From contig JAJVDF010000258.1 in assembly GCA_022410635.1 (NCBI GenBank), forward strand, positions 561,297 to 625,296: DNA of 64,000 nt. Reading direction: 5' to 3'. Within the stretch, counting starts at the first letter, position 1, and each line of letters starts with the position of its first letter. Positions 12,840 through 25,439 of this stretch are shown here, one piece after another. Made by a program: the position numbers and the translations under genes. The notes under the pieces were generated by a model. It saw nothing but the letters and a program-made list of their open reading frames with translations, had not been told where the DNA came from and did not search any database. The stretch is from Tretioscincus oriximinensis. Taxonomy: Eukaryota > Chordata > Lepidosauria > Squamata > Gymnophthalmidae.

Positions 12840-13830
12840 CCGGGGATGGCTAAATGAAGGATGACCAAGAGCAGTTCAACAAATTATTTTATTAACTTAT
12901 TAGCTATCAGCAAAACTTACATGCAAACAGGTGTCAATGAACACAACCCACATCAGCTAACTCCAGTGAACAAATGCTTCAAGAACATTTAAACAGAGTT
13001 CAAAATAAACCAGAAGTGGAAGGAAATGGGCCATAGCTTGAATGTGGCTGGTGCAGCATCATGGCTGCCAATCAGGTCAACCACCCGGCCTGACTAGATT
13101 CAGGCAGGCCACGTCCCGCGATGTGGCCCCCTTGGGCTGCTTCCAGTGGTAAGCCAGCTCCACCAATCTGCTCAGCTCAGGCCATCCATTAGACACCTAT
13201 AGCCCACACCCCGTGGTATGGTTTCATGGCTGCACACTCTCCTGGTGGACCAGCCGATGGCGGTCTAGCCATCCTGAGCCACCCAGCAGAAACATCCAGC
13301 CTAACTAATTTGTGGGCACTCACCAAGAGAATCAACAAGGTTTGAAGGGCTCTCAAGGATCTTTCCTGCGCACAGCCCAACTTGATGACTCCAAACTTGC
13401 ATTCAACCTACCCATCCCCAAAGGTAGGCACGCAAATTCAGAACCCCCTTAAGCTTCCCCCCAGCTATGGGGAACTCTGTTTCCAGGTTTTTGACTACCA
13501 CTGGCCAGCCAAGATCGCCTTCACCCATCCATAAAACTATGACAAGAGGCAGAAGATTATAAAAGGGGGGTGAGTGGGTTAGGGAGCGAAAATGTGTGTT
13601 GCTAAGTTAAAGAGGGAGTGGGAGGGGTGAAATAGCCTTTTATGGCTGTGCAGGCCCCTCCCCCACACACACTGGAAGTCACGCCAACCTGTCGCCCTGC
13701 TTCCTGGAGTGANGAGTCAGGATGTGACCGCAGGGCATTCCTCCACTTAGGGCACATACGGACCGGCCGTTCGTAACCCATCTTCACAGGTGCAGCTTCT
13801 AATGCTTTCAAACCTGGGGGGAAATCACTT
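12840..13830. other. GC-rich island within intron 44
   Basis: About 1 kb whose base composition is clearly richer in G+C than the flanks. It includes ggcctgactagattcaggca near 13088 and CpG-bearing stretches such as cacgtcccgcgatgtggccc. A perfect TATAAAAGG lies at 13558-13566 on the + strand, followed by a purine-rich run. On the minus strand the segment ends near AATAAAATAA (about 12890), so it could equally be a retroelement in minus orientation. No coding frame is recognised. A similar composition recurs at 48.1-49.0 kb, but I saw no clear sequence match between the two. Confidence 0.35.
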
Positions 13831-13956
13831 TTTCAGACCCATTAAAGATATAGGCTGCTAGCCAAAGTTTTGTCTGGAAATCCTATCCAGAAGATTTCAT
13901 ATTTCTATGAAAAGTAAGAGATGAACATGTCCCACTGTAAGTGCTAATGAGATGGA

Positions 13957-14370
13957 TAAGGTGAATAGAGAAAAATATTTTATCTCACACAACACTAGGA
14001 CCAGGGCAGAAGATGTGCAGAAGAATGAGAACAGACAAAGGAGAGTATTTTTTTCACCGAGAGGGTCATCAGTCTGTGGTAGCTAGCAGCCTGGATAGCT
14101 TTAAGACAGGATTAGACAGGGTTATGGATACCAATGGTATCAATAGTTACTAGGGTGGATCATTTGATGCTGCCTCTGGGATGGAGCAACAGGCAGTACT
14201 CCTGAAATATGATTGGAAGGGAGTAGAGAACAGTTGCATATTTTGCCTTCTGCTGTTCAGACTGCCCAGGTGCAACTGGTGGGCCTCTGTGTGCGACAGA
14301 ATGCTGGACTAGATGGGTTCTGGCCTGATTCAGAAGGGCTCCTCTTATGATCTTATGTTCATATGAGATA
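13957..14370 (+). mobile_element. CR1-group LINE 3' end
   Basis: Matches the copy at 17250-17692 throughout and the coding copy at 25030-25355. It includes tagcagcctggatagcttta and gacaggattagacagg (the LDSFKTGLDR region of reverse transcriptase). It closes with cagaatgctggactagatgg and cttatgatcttatgttc. The frame is broken. It is 5'-truncated, as is usual for such LINEs. Confidence 0.8.
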
Positions 14371-14780
14371 TGAATCAAACTAAAGGCTTGATTTTCTAAA
14401 CCAATACCTTACAGTATGTGGCAAGAAAAATTGGGGATATTAATTATACAGACAATAACATTATCAATCATTGTAGCATTTCATTGCTACAAAAGTCAAA
14501 AGAGTGTGGCTAAGGGTTGGAGACAATGGAGGTGGTAAGGAAGTATCTAATAATACATGACAAGTTGGCTTATACAAGAGAAAAATCTCCATAGTCAGAT
14601 TTAGATCAGAGAGCTGAAAGAAAGCGATGTCATATACTGCTGCCAAAGGAAAACTTTTAAAAGCATTATCCAATGATGATAGTAAAAACATTCCCAGATT
14701 GAAAGCTCTATTCTAGTTGCAGGAGAGGGTTTGGTTCTAGCCACTGTTCTAAATGCTATTCTGTTGTTGATATCTGAGTA

Positions 14781-14861
14781 AATGTGTACTGTTGTTTTTA
14801 TTGTTGGCCTCCCTGAGACCTCCAGATATAGGGTGGGGTATAAGTATAAATAAATAAATCT
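14781..14861 (+). mobile_element. SINE 3' tail fragment
   Basis: Carries ctgagacctccagatatagg and gtggggtataagtataaata with an (AAAT)n-type end, like 29022-29091. The 5' tRNA-related half is absent. Confidence 0.65.
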
Positions 14862-15475
14862 GGATGCCACTGATGTTGGCAATGTTCCTTGCTTAACTTG
14901 AGCACACACCACTGGAATAAAAGTATTTGAGAAGTATCAGGCAAGCTAACATTTAAAATCAATGCATGAAGATTTATTACAGTCAAAGAACATACATAAA
15001 ATTCAAAAAGATATTGATATTCTTAAAAGATTACAAAGTGCAATAAATCAAAAATTAAATGAGCCAATTGTTTTCTGGTATACTTTGCTCCAGAAAGAAT
15101 TATTGTAATCTTATATAGATGCTATTTATGTTAATGTCAGATGAGGAAAAAATGACATAAAAATCATTTGTTCATCCTGCCAGATTTTCTAAGAGAGAGA
15201 TTTAAGTAATGAGTGGTGGGTGTTTCTATAAAACAGCCACAGAGTAAGTAGTGTGCCATTAATTTAACAACTCTACACTGACAAAGCTTAAAGGATGCCA
15301 GTGAATTTCTCTTGCATAAATACAAGTGGAATAGATATAAAGACAGGGCAGTGAAAAGGGACAGCATTGCCTTGGATGGTGATCATGGGGAAACAGAAGG
15401 CAGACACAGAAGATTTGAAGAGTTTCCCAAATGCAAGGATTTGTTTACATTGTTTCACCCATCTACTAGTATATA

Positions 15476-15890
15476 TGCTACTCACAAAAAGTTAGGGCTC
15501 TGTGGCTGTTGGGTAACAGTTATGTAAAATGTGAGACTAACACACTCAAGTGATATTGTAACCTGAAAGTAGGCCATTTCAGTCGGATCATGCAATGGTG
15601 TTTTCCTCATTTTAAGCAATTTATTGAACAACAGTGGAGGTCATGGCCCAAACAAAAATGACACTGTCTCAATAACCTGCCATGTGGCCCTGAACTACAG
15701 CTTGACAGCGACATCTGTTGAGTTACTGACTGCTTGAGACTTGCCATCCCACTCTTCCTGGAAGGCGCCCCTCAGGTGATTGAGGTTCAGGGGTACGAGC
15801 CTCTACATGGTGACTCAGCTGATCCCAGAAGTTTTCCAGAGGGTTTAGGTCTGGAGTAAAGGCTGGTCACTCCACGTGAGATTTTCTTAA
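15476..15890 (-). mobile_element. Tc1-like DNA transposon, decayed
   Basis: On the minus strand, bases about 15819-15859 encode TPDLNPLENFWDQL, the Tc1 transposase motif that carries the final acidic catalytic residue (the glutamate of the DDE triad). Following residues (VEARTPEPQS) fit the family, then frames shift. The + strand start actcacaaaaagttaggg resembles a Tc1-type terminal inverted repeat. Only the C-terminal third remains and stop codons are present, so it is inactive. Confidence 0.7.
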
Positions 15891-16399
15891 TAACGTGAGT
15901 GTACAAAGTGGCTTAAAGTGAATCTTAACACTGTGTTTTTAGGTATTTTCTCCATTGTTTTGAATTTGATACGGTCAATGGACTAATCAGTAAACACCAG
16001 GGATTCATGAAGTTGCTTTCCTTACACACACACACAGACCAAATGCACCAAAAGGAACTTAAGCATGAGGAATAAACTGGCTTTCAGTTTGAATTGTGTC
16101 CATTACCTATGATGTGAAGCATTTAGAGTTCCAAGAGTCTCAAGCTTCATACGTTCTTTTTGTTGCTTTTGATTTTTCATTTACTGGTATGTCTTAGCCT
16201 TTTTCTTGAAAAAAATAGTAAATGTGACTTTGCTGTAATTTGCAGCTTGGAAAATTCATTGTGCTTTTCTTAGTCATATTGCTGACCTAAAACTAGACTG
16301 GAATAAAATACTTTGGCTGTTTCCACATTCTATGCATTAGCTAATAAGGAAGGCCTCAATAGGTCAGTAATAGATTTAATTGGTTTTTTGAAATAAACA

Positions 16400-16900
16400 A
16401 AAACACAAACAGTCAAATATGTAATATAAAATACAGACCCACTCCTTTCCCCACTAGAACAGATATATCAAAAAGTATCAAGTTATAAAATCTTCCTTTG
16501 CTCAAAAACCATCAAAATTGTCTTAATTATAAATTCATTTGTCATTGAAAATAGTCCATAGGCAATGAGCTTTTGCTACTTTTTAGTACAGGTCACATTT
16601 GTTCTTATTCCAATGGATTTTAGTCTGGTCTCCCTAAGCATGTCAAATCTCATAAATTCTATCAAATAGTTCATCTACATTCAATCTTTCTTTCCCTTGG
16701 CTATGATGATGTGGCCTTCCATATAGCATATTTAAAAAACCACCGATCTTCAAAGAATCACCAATCTTCTTTGGCACCGACAATCAGAATTTCTCTTAAC
16801 AATTGAATATCACGGGTCATAAAAATTTTTATTTCCACCACGATCTTTTGCCAGAAAGTCTGGTTTTTATACAGTCATCCCACATATGTTGATAATGCCT
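16400..16900 (-). mobile_element. L1-like LINE, ORF2 3' end relic
   Basis: Minus-strand translation near 16780-16880 gives TFWQKIVVEIKIFMTRDIQL followed by LREILIVGAKEDW. This resembles the C-terminus of L1-type ORF2 (the W-x-C-P...FWxxI region). The rest is interrupted and merges into AT-rich sequence. The L1 assignment rests on a short match and could be wrong. Confidence 0.45.
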
Positions 16901-17249
16901 GTAAAGAATCATGACGTGCATGCCAAAAGAGTAGCCAGATTTTTGGAGAGGCAGAAAAGTGGTCAAATAGGAAAGTTCAAATTAGAAGTTAAAATTTTAA
17001 CTATCTATCATATACAGATTCACAACTCTCTGCTATCAGAAGNGGTGGCTGTTAAACCATTCTAAGGACTAAACAATGACCAGATTGTCAGTTCTTGATG
17101 AAACAAAATCCAACTCTTTTACTTTAGCCATCAGTTATTTAGGAAATAGTATTTCTTGAACTTAATCTATTATTGATTTTAATAGAAAATAAATTATACA
17201 TTGATCCACAAGATCCAAATGATAACTGTATTTGCAGTAAGAATATATT

Positions 17250-17692
17250 CATAAGGTGAATAGAGAAAATGATGTATTTTCTCAGTCACACAACACTAGG
17301 ACCAGAAGCCATTACCTGAAGGTAACGTTTAGAAGAATTAGGACAGACAAGGGAAAGTATTTTTTCACCTAGGGAGTTGCTGGTCTATAGAGTTTACTTC
17401 CAGAAAAGATGGTGGTAGCTAGCAGCCTAACGAGCTTTAATATAAGAATAGGCAAATTCATGGAAGACAGGTGTATCAATGGCTATTAACTTGCATGTCT
17501 TGATACTGCCTCTGGGATGGAAAACCAAGCAGAATTCCTGGAATAACATTTGCAGGAAGTCAGGAATAGGGGGGGGCTTTAGCTTTCTGCTTGAGACTGC
17601 CCTGGTGCAATGGGTGGGCCACTGTGTCAGACAGAATGCTGGACTAGATGGGCATTGGACCCATTCAGCAGGGCTCCTCTTATGTTCTTAAG
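17250..17692 (+). mobile_element. CR1-group LINE 3' end
   Basis: A second copy of the element at 13957-14370. It carries aaggtgaatagagaaaatga, cacaacactaggaccagaag and the 3' block cagaatgctggactagatgg, and ends cttatgttctta. It is decayed and 5'-truncated. Confidence 0.8.
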
Positions 17693-19627
17693 AATGTTGG
17701 AAATCCATCATTAAGTAGTAGGTGCTAAATGTTAGGTTCATGTGCAAATTACACACTGTTATGATATACATGATATTAAAATTCCACTTAAATTCCATAG
17801 TAAATTTATATTCCCTGTATTTGGTCACACTAAGATTGTTTTTGTTATCTATTGATTATTATTAATTCTCACAAACTCTGATTCCCTGCTTCTTTTCAGT
17901 TTGAGATAGTGTCTTACTGGATATCTTCCAGCAAATTCTTGTTGTGGAATGCCAGCTACAAATTTTGGCTCCATTATGGTTTGTATAGGAAAAAGAAAAC
18001 CACAAGGTGTTTTCTAAGTTAGGAAACATGTGGTTTGGTTTCTTTCTTGAATGGTGAAGATAAAACAAAAAGCTCTGAAGCACTCCATGTGTGTGTGTGT
18101 GTCCATTTGCTTTTCAGACTAAATAGCACCTCCAACACAGGCAGTATATAATTAAAAAAGATGAAATTACAAGGTGCTTCAGATACCATTTCAATGCTTG
18201 TGTACTCAGAAGAAAATTCCATTAGACTTAATGAAGCTTACTTTTTACTAAACATGGTGCGACCTGATTTTCCAGAAACAACACAAGCATTTTGCACCTA
18301 GTTTAATTGTTCTCGGATAGTGTTTTGTTAGGAACTTCAGAGGTATACTGGTAATCAATAGTGTTTTCAAGGAATAAAAAAAAATCTAGCATTTTCAATT
18401 AATTGTGAAGGTTTCAGGTGCTGGAAGAAGGTATTATCTATATCTGTCTAGCAAGAGACAAGTATACTGAATTGCTTAATGTACATCTTTTAATTAAAAC
18501 CATTGCTTTTCTGTTACACACTGATGTGTCTGTTTCTAACCTTGAAGAATGTCGACAGAATGCAGATACGGCTTGCATAGAAATGAAACAGTTCTCTTAC
18601 ACAATGTCTAGTTTATTGTCAAAAGCCAATCTTAACAGCTTTGAATGCCTCTGCTATTTTGTATTTCTTTGCCGTTGCAGGAAATAAACATTGTCATATC
18701 CTAAATTCCATGGAAGCTTTTATCTCCAAGAGCAATTATGATTGCAGTCTGAATATCACAATATCACTCCCCCTCTTGTTTTAATATGAAAAGCTCATTT
18801 CTAATAAAAGGATAAGTAAATAGGATGTGACCATCTCTTAGATTGATTTGATTTTCATAGCTAATTTAGATTAGCACAGATACTTGACTCTCCAACAGTG
18901 ACTTTAGTCTCTGTTTAAAGGTGTAATATATGGATAAGTTGGGAAGGCTGAAGAATGGCTGACAAAATTCACAAGAGCAATGGTAGGTGCCACAAAATCC
19001 CACCTCACAGCAGGAGCTACAATATATGGTAGGAGCTTGATTAGGATTCTGTACCATTTTGGGCTGTTTCCACTTATTTATTTTGTACATTTAGAATTAC
19101 CATGTATTGACTAGACATTATACTGATACTCTGTGTTTTAGCATCTGCCAAACAGTGAAATGATGTTACAGTGTCTTTCATGTGACTTAACCTTAATGTT
19201 ATACCATACTGGTGACCACTTATATGACACAAAGTATACTGCTCAAAACAATTACGTGTATTTCCAGATAGTGACAGGTCATGTTGAATGCTCATTGTAT
19301 TCTCTGAAAGTGAACCATGTTTGAGTATTCATCTACAACACTCCTGATCAGCAATTATAGAGGCTTGGAACTTTTATTCTAAGCCTCCAAATCTGGATTA
19401 AAATAGTCTGTCTGNAATGTGGTACGGCCATCATTCCCCCTTTCAATTTGGAACTGTGGCAAACTTAATTCCTAAACTGGTCACTAGCTTATCCAGAACT
19501 TATCACCAAGTAGTCACCACTACCAACATCTAGCCAGAACTCTCCCAGTAAATAAGATGATGTAGGCACNAGCACAAAGTTGTATAAAACAAAGGTTTTA
19601 TTAACAAGCCTAACAGTTCTTATTAGT

Positions 19628-19996
19628 CCAGCAAAGGAGCTAGCAGCACTTTGAGACTAGTGGTTGGCATAAGCTTTCGTAGACAGGTCTACTTCTTCAG
19701 ATGCTCCTGTAGTCTGTGTGGTATGTGGTACGGAGTGGGTTCTTTACTTGTAGTCCTTTGGGGATGATGTCCCCCTGTTTGCATTGTTTAAGAAAGATTA
19801 TATCTGTCTGTACCTGAGCAAGAGTCCTGGAGAGGTTGATGGATTTCCACTCCATTCGGCTAATATTGGTGCTTTCCATGGTAGTCAATTTCAGAGATAT
19901 AGCCGTGTTAGTCTAGCAGAAAGTCCAGCAAAGGAGCTAGCGGCACTTTGAGACTAACTTGAGAAAAGTGGTTGGCATAAGCTTTCGTAGACAGGT
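19628..19996 (-). mobile_element. Internally deleted Penelope-like element with two terminal units
   Basis: Two same-orientation copies of the terminal unit (19628-19717 and 19890-19996) flank about 170 bp of unique sequence. On the minus strand that sequence encodes the start of the Penelope reverse-transcriptase ORF: MTTMESTNIS, then TDIIFLKQCKQGDIIPKGL, as in N-termini of the family. The first residues lie just after the upstream unit. This fits the pseudo-LTR organisation known for Penelope elements. Nearly all of the ORF is missing, so the copy is non-autonomous. The unit at 19628 lacks the outermost bases and about 15 internal bases. Confidence 0.8.
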
Positions 19997-20251
19997 TCTA
20001 ACAACATTTCAAATTTTTATATTCAGAATATAAGATTTAATTCTTTCCCTCCTCCACTCTCTCTTATCCTAGTATTTCTGGTTAAACTGTTTCTATTCCA
20101 GCAGTCACTCAGATCTTCCAGTCTTATGGGTTCTAGTAACAAGGCAAACTGCAGGCCTACAGCTTTCAGGAATTTTTAACATGTATACATCATCATCAGC
20201 CACTCTGAACTCCCCTTGTACTGCTCTTCTCCTACTATTTATATGCTCCTG

Positions 20252-20740
20252 TGTTCAAAAAGTATCAGACCTTGATTAATTTAAAAAAAAATGTATTGAG
20301 ATACAACAAACTTACCTTAATCTCCTTCAAAGCACACCCCTTGAGTAGCCACACACTTCTCCCAATGGTTCTGCCACTGTTGGAAGAAGCACTGGAATGC
20401 CTGTTTTGAGATGGTGCGCAGCTGGCCTGTTGCATTTCACATGATGTCGTCTCTGGATTAAAATCTGGTCCCTTTCAGTGGCATTTTCAGCTTGGGGAAC
20501 AGCCAGAAGTCACATGGAAGTAGGGAGGCTTATCCTTGGCCAGGAAACTCTGTATCAAATTTGAAGAATGGGCATTATTGTGATGCCATTTGCATCTCAC
20601 AGCAGCATGAAGGTGACACAGAATCTCTTGGTGATGGTTGTGCTGTGCGGTGCGTACTTGTGATGAACCTCCCTAGTCTCCCAACATAGCTCTGTGTGAC
20701 TTCTGGTTGTTCCCCAAACTGAAAAGGATATATAAATGCA
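20252..20740 (-). mobile_element. mariner transposon, decayed 3' part
   Basis: The minus strand at about 20465-20525 encodes LPCDFWLFPKLKMPLKG, the mariner transposase block with the third catalytic aspartate (PCD). Downstream residues AFQCFFQQWQ and WEKCVATQG also fit. The + strand start tgttcaaaaagtatcagacc looks like a mariner terminal inverted repeat. Frameshifts and stops are present and the N-terminal half is missing. Confidence 0.8.
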
Positions 20741-21470
20741 AAATATGTATATTCAGATTTACAGGTCTTTGTCAGAATATGTTATCTGTGTCCACGTATG
20801 ATACTCCAGTAGTAAGAAAATTCTGCATAAATCGAAGTACACCTAACTAGAGCTGTGTATGGATGTATTTGAATGGTCCGGTNAACATCAAACTGACTCA
20901 AACTCTGGTTTGCTTCAGTTTGGGGCCAAATAATAAACTAGAAGACATGAGTCCGTTGAACTGGTGAAGCAGCTTATGAATTGGTTCTTAGATCTTTATG
21001 CGATCCACTTTCTGTACATGCCAGTCCACTCTATTTACACACCAGCCCTGACCCTCACGCTCCTGGTCTCCTCTGATCCACCCTCAGTCACACCACAGCC
21101 ATGAAATAGTAGTATGGATCAATATGGAAGACCTCCGTTCTGGAATATCTAATAGGCCACAAAAGAGACAAATCAACCTGCCAAATAGCTTCACAGCTGC
21201 TGGCAGCAGCTAAATCTGAATCACTTAGAAAAGGAGGCACAATAAGTAAAAAGAGACATGATGGGAAAGACTGGATTGGGAAATCAAATCTAATTGCACA
21301 ATTGTCAAACCAATTTAAGGTGCCTCCAGGCACAGTTTTAAAACTGCAATTTTCCAACTATATTGGGATTATTACACATGCTTGTGGCAGTCCCAATATA
21401 CTTGCAGGGTAATCCATTGAAAGTGTCATCATCATGTCAGAATGCTTAGCTTGTCTGGTTCTTCACAGTT

Positions 21471-21564
21471 CTTGCAAAAGTACACATATACAGGAAGTGA
21501 CCCCATATACACACACACAAAGGAAGTGATTGGGTGCTTGCTTGCATCCATGTACTTTTGCAAG
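21471..21564. repeat. Short hairpin with 14-bp arms
   Basis: cttgcaaaagtaca (21471-21484) pairs perfectly with tgtacttttgcaag (21551-21564). The loop contains two copies of aggaagtga and a CA run. A small MITE is possible, but there is no recognised family. Confidence 0.5.
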
Positions 21565-22741
21565 AGTAGCAGCCTGGAAAGAAATGTCAGACAAGGTAAA
21601 AGCTTGAGATTACCCAGGGATTGCTTCTTGCCAGCAGCAGTGAAAGGTGACCGTAGGATCTAAACAAGATTCACCATTTTTTTTCCCTCACTGTTTGGAG
21701 CCATTTCTAGAAACAACTCCCTATAGTTAATTTATAAACATGTACATCCTTAAAATGGTGTCCAAAGCAAGACATTTTAATCAAATGCCGTTTCTATCAG
21801 AACTATTTCATAATCCTTCCATCATATTGTATTTTGAATTCTGATCAACACAGATCTTCAAAGGCATGATTTGAATTCGTCTTGCATCCCCACCTGTCAC
21901 CTTATGTGTCAATGGTTAAAATTAGGTACTATGTAGAACTGTATACTCAAATTTATTAGATTTCATTGAAATTATTCTGTCAAAAAGAGACTTTAATGTG
22001 TATAAAATACATTATGATAGTATTATTCTCTAAAAGGGAGCATTTTAATGCTGATAAAAGTATTAATTTTAAACTTTCATTTTCCAATAGTTGAAAACTA
22101 ATGCAAAATGTAATTATTAATAGTATATATTGTATTTTNTCCATTATTTTCTTGACAATTTTCAGAAAATTGTAAAAGTTGACCTTCCATGATTCGCATA
22201 ATCTTAAAGCTTCAAAATGAACAAATAGTCGTCAGAAAGATTCTTGATGGAAGTTTTTTAATACTTGATAGAGAGCATAGGAGCATGTTGCAAATTACAA
22301 TGCATGGCCTCTGGGGTATTACTCTGAAGAATCAGAAAATTTTATTGTCAAGTCATAACATCTGTTCAAATGCATTTCTCAGAGGCCATGCGGTACAAAG
22401 TATTAGTAAGAGTATAGAGATAATTGACACTCAATTCTATAGAGAATTTAGAATTTGATCTGAATGCAAATGTGGTGTTACATCAGTTATTAATTATCCC
22501 CTAATGATTATCTTTACTGTGAAAGTGACTGTTGTTTTTTTNAAAAAATATGCTGGTGGAAATTTTGATTCAAAAAGGCTAGTGTGGGAAAGATTTTGTT
22601 GCCCTATAATAGAAGTTGTGTTTCCATGACGGAAGATGGACCCATGTAAAATCATCTCCAATAGATAATCATACCAATAGTCTACTGTCCATTTCCTCTC
22701 ATCAAGATAATAAATATTAGAGTAACATAGAATTAAATAAA

Positions 22742-22866
22742 TAGTCATGTTAGTCTCAATACAGAATTTCTAGCAAAAGGGTCTTGTAGCACCTTAGAGG
22801 CTGACAAGAAAAAGATGTGCATCATTCAATTTCATAGACAAATTTACTTATTCAGATGTTCAGATA
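22742..22866 (-). mobile_element. Older Penelope-like terminus
   Basis: The + strand carries atagtcatgttagtct, gtcttgtagcaccttagagg and ctgacaagaaaaagat, then an imperfect equivalent of the tcttcagatg end. It is clearly related to, but more diverged than, the terminal units at 19.6 and 59.8 kb, and resembles the copy at 33.3 kb. It probably belongs to a separate, older subfamily. Confidence 0.6.
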
Positions 22867-24390
22867 AACACAGGTGGAATCCAATGTAATGAAATTTGTG
22901 GTATAACAAACAAATTTGAAAATCCCAGTGGAATGTCTGTAAGAGTAATGTTGGTTGCAATAAATTTCACTATAACAAAATTCATTATAATGAACACAAC
23001 AACCCTTGGGATTTTACCTGTATTATAAAATTACTAACAATGGCCAATATATTATCCATAGCATACACTAGGTTTTTCTAAGTGGAGCACAGAAACATTA
23101 ATCCCTCATATTATGTTCCGTGCACAATGGACAGAGCATTGATCAGATTGGGTGTCCAAAATAACATAAGCATATGGACAGCATGTTTCTGTGTTCCAGT
23201 GTATCATAGAGAATTTCTATTTTATTTTGTACCACTGATGATCTATTTCAATGGTATCATAAGCAGCACTGCCAAAGTAAACTTCCCTGCAATTCTGAAG
23301 ACTTTGAAACTCATCTACACTGATTCTAAAACTGGCACAAACTTTGAAGCTGGTGTAAAGGATAGCTCAAGACAGGCTATCTCAATTCAGATATGTTTAT
23401 TCAAGAGCAATTCATCTGGATTAAGACAAACTGAAGGCAAGCATGGAAGTGTCCAGAAGTTCTCATCCCATTTCTGATTCATAGCCATCTGTCCAGGATG
23501 GTTTAGTGAAATTTACATTGACCAGGGGTTGGAGATCCCTTCCAATTCTTTGATTCTATTATTCACATATTTAACTTAGAATTTTCATGAGAAGAGGAGG
23601 AACTGAGTGGTAGATGAGCAACTCAATTTCAGCTACACATATTTTATGATTTGATCTTAAGCCATCTGAGATGTGGTTTTTTAAAGTGTATATGAATGTT
23701 TCTTTTGTCTATGATGGTAACATCTATACCTCATTACCTATGCTGCAGACAATATGTTTAACAATGTGTTTTTAATCCATAATCCATTGTATATAATGAG
23801 TTGTTCTAATGTTGCTATTAAAGCTCATTAGCTTTCCATACATGATTTGAAATGATTCAGCTGTATACAAAATTAGTTTCTCTTACTCCATCAACACAAG
23901 CAGTATTCCTAATATTGATCTGTGACTATGAAACATTATTTTTGCTTATTTTGCTAACATCTGTCAGTAGGTTTAATGAGTTACCCTTGGCTTTACTCTT
24001 TTTCTCTCAGCCTTAGTGTGTATGAGCTTTTTAATGTCTGTAATGGGCAATGGGGCACACTCTTAGCTTGATGGTGCAGTTCATTATATTCATTTGAAAA
24101 GCTTCTTAAGAGCAATTAAAAAAATTTCCTTGCCACACCTGTCAAATTCCTCCAAGCCAATTCCTAGTTGATTGCATGGACACCTCCATGAGTATTCTTA
24201 TGCAATTTTCTTAGCAGACATACAGACATTGTTTGCTTTTGGGAAAAGACTAGAAATCAAACTGGCAACCTCCCAGATAGTTTGCTCAATCACTAAGCTA
24301 CATCCACTATAATAGCATATAATATGTAGAAGCATATCATCACTCTTGCTGCCCTGTGAATGTTTCACTTTCTCTTCTTGTCCAGAAGCA

Positions 24391-24468
24391 GTTGATGAGC
24401 CACTGTGTGAGACAGAATGCTGGATCAGATGGGCTTTGACTTGATTCAGTAGTGCTCCTCTTACTGTT
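24391..24468 (+). mobile_element. CR1-group LINE, extreme 3' end only
   Basis: About 78 bp: gagccactgtgtgagacaga, atgctggatcagatgggctt and gctcctcttactgttc. It is identical in layout to the last bases of the larger copies, so this is a severely 5'-truncated insertion just upstream of another copy of the family. Confidence 0.7.
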
Positions 24469-24479
24469 CAGGGTAGTGA

Positions 24480-25355
24480 AAACTGAAAATGATTGTAAGG
24501 CGCTCCAGAGTGATCTATTGAAATTGGGTGAGTGGGCATCAAGTGGAAAATGCACCTCAATTTAAGCAAGTGCAAAGTCATGGATATTGGGGCAAAGAGC
24601 CCCAATTACTTCTACCAACTGATGGGAACAAGACTTTCTGTAATCGAGTAAGAAAAGGATTTTGTGGTGTTGGTGGACAATTCAATGAAAATGTCAACCA
24701 AGTGTGCAGCAGCAGCAAAAAAGGCAAATTCCATGTTGGGGTAATTAGGAAAGGAGTCGAAAAAAAGTTACCAAAGGTTGTTTTGCCTCTTTATAAATCT
24801 GTGGTAAGGCCACATTTGGAATACTGTGTTCAGTTCTGGTCACCACATCTCAAGAAGGATATTGTGGAACTAGAGAAGGTGGAGAAAAGGCCAACAAGAA
24901 TGATCAAGGGTCTGGAGCACCTCCCTTAGGAAGTCATGCTGCAACAACTGGGCCTCTTCAGCCCCAAAAGGTGACATTTGAGAGGTGATCTGATTGAAGT
25001 GTACAAAAACATGCATGGGATGGATAGGATAATCGGCCTGTGGAATTTACTACCTAAAGAGGTGGTGGTTGCTAACAGCTTGGATAGCTTCAAGACAGGA
25101 CTAGACAGGTTGATGGTCACCAAGGGTATAAATCGGTACTAGGATGGATGTCTGGATGCTGCGTCCAAGATGGAGCAACAGACAGTAATCCTGAAATGTC
25201 ATTTGCAGGAGTCACGAACAGGTGCATATTTTGCTTTCCTCTGTTCGGACTCTCCAGGTGCATCTGGTGGGCCTCTGTGCGAGACAGAATGCTGGACTAG
25301 ATGGGCTCTGGCCCGATCCAGTATGGCTCTTCTTATGTTCTTATGTCCTTACTAG
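24480..25355 (+). mobile_element. CR1-group LINE: reverse-transcriptase C-terminus and 3' UTR
   Basis: This is the most informative LINE copy here. Translation shows HLNLSKCKVMDIGAK, FGVLVDNSMKM, then LPLYKSVVRPHLEYCVQFWS, PHLKKDIVELEKVEKR and RMIKGLEHLP. These are the typical CR1 thumb and C-terminal blocks. They are followed by LGLFSPKR and GDLIEVYKNMHGMDR. The 3' UTR ends gctggactagatgggctctg and cttatgttcttatg. Frameshifts and stops break the ORF. The endonuclease and the catalytic YADD box are absent, so the copy is dead. Confidence 0.88.
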
Positions 25356-25439
25356 TGGAATAAGCTCATTTCTTTTTGATTATGCAACACACTCTAGCAG
25401 GTATTTTTGGTGTGTTACCTATATTACTACATCTGTGGG

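Noticed and set aside
18089..18102. Short TG run
   Set aside because: Seven dinucleotides only; unremarkable.
22866..23000. Repeated 'ataacaaa/ttcattataatg' words suggestive of a Tigger/pogo-type end
   Set aside because: No inverted pair or transposase was found.
23082..23477. 131-codon open frame on the + strand
   Set aside because: No recognisable domain, no splice or poly-A context, and amino-acid content typical of AT-rich intron; treated as chance.
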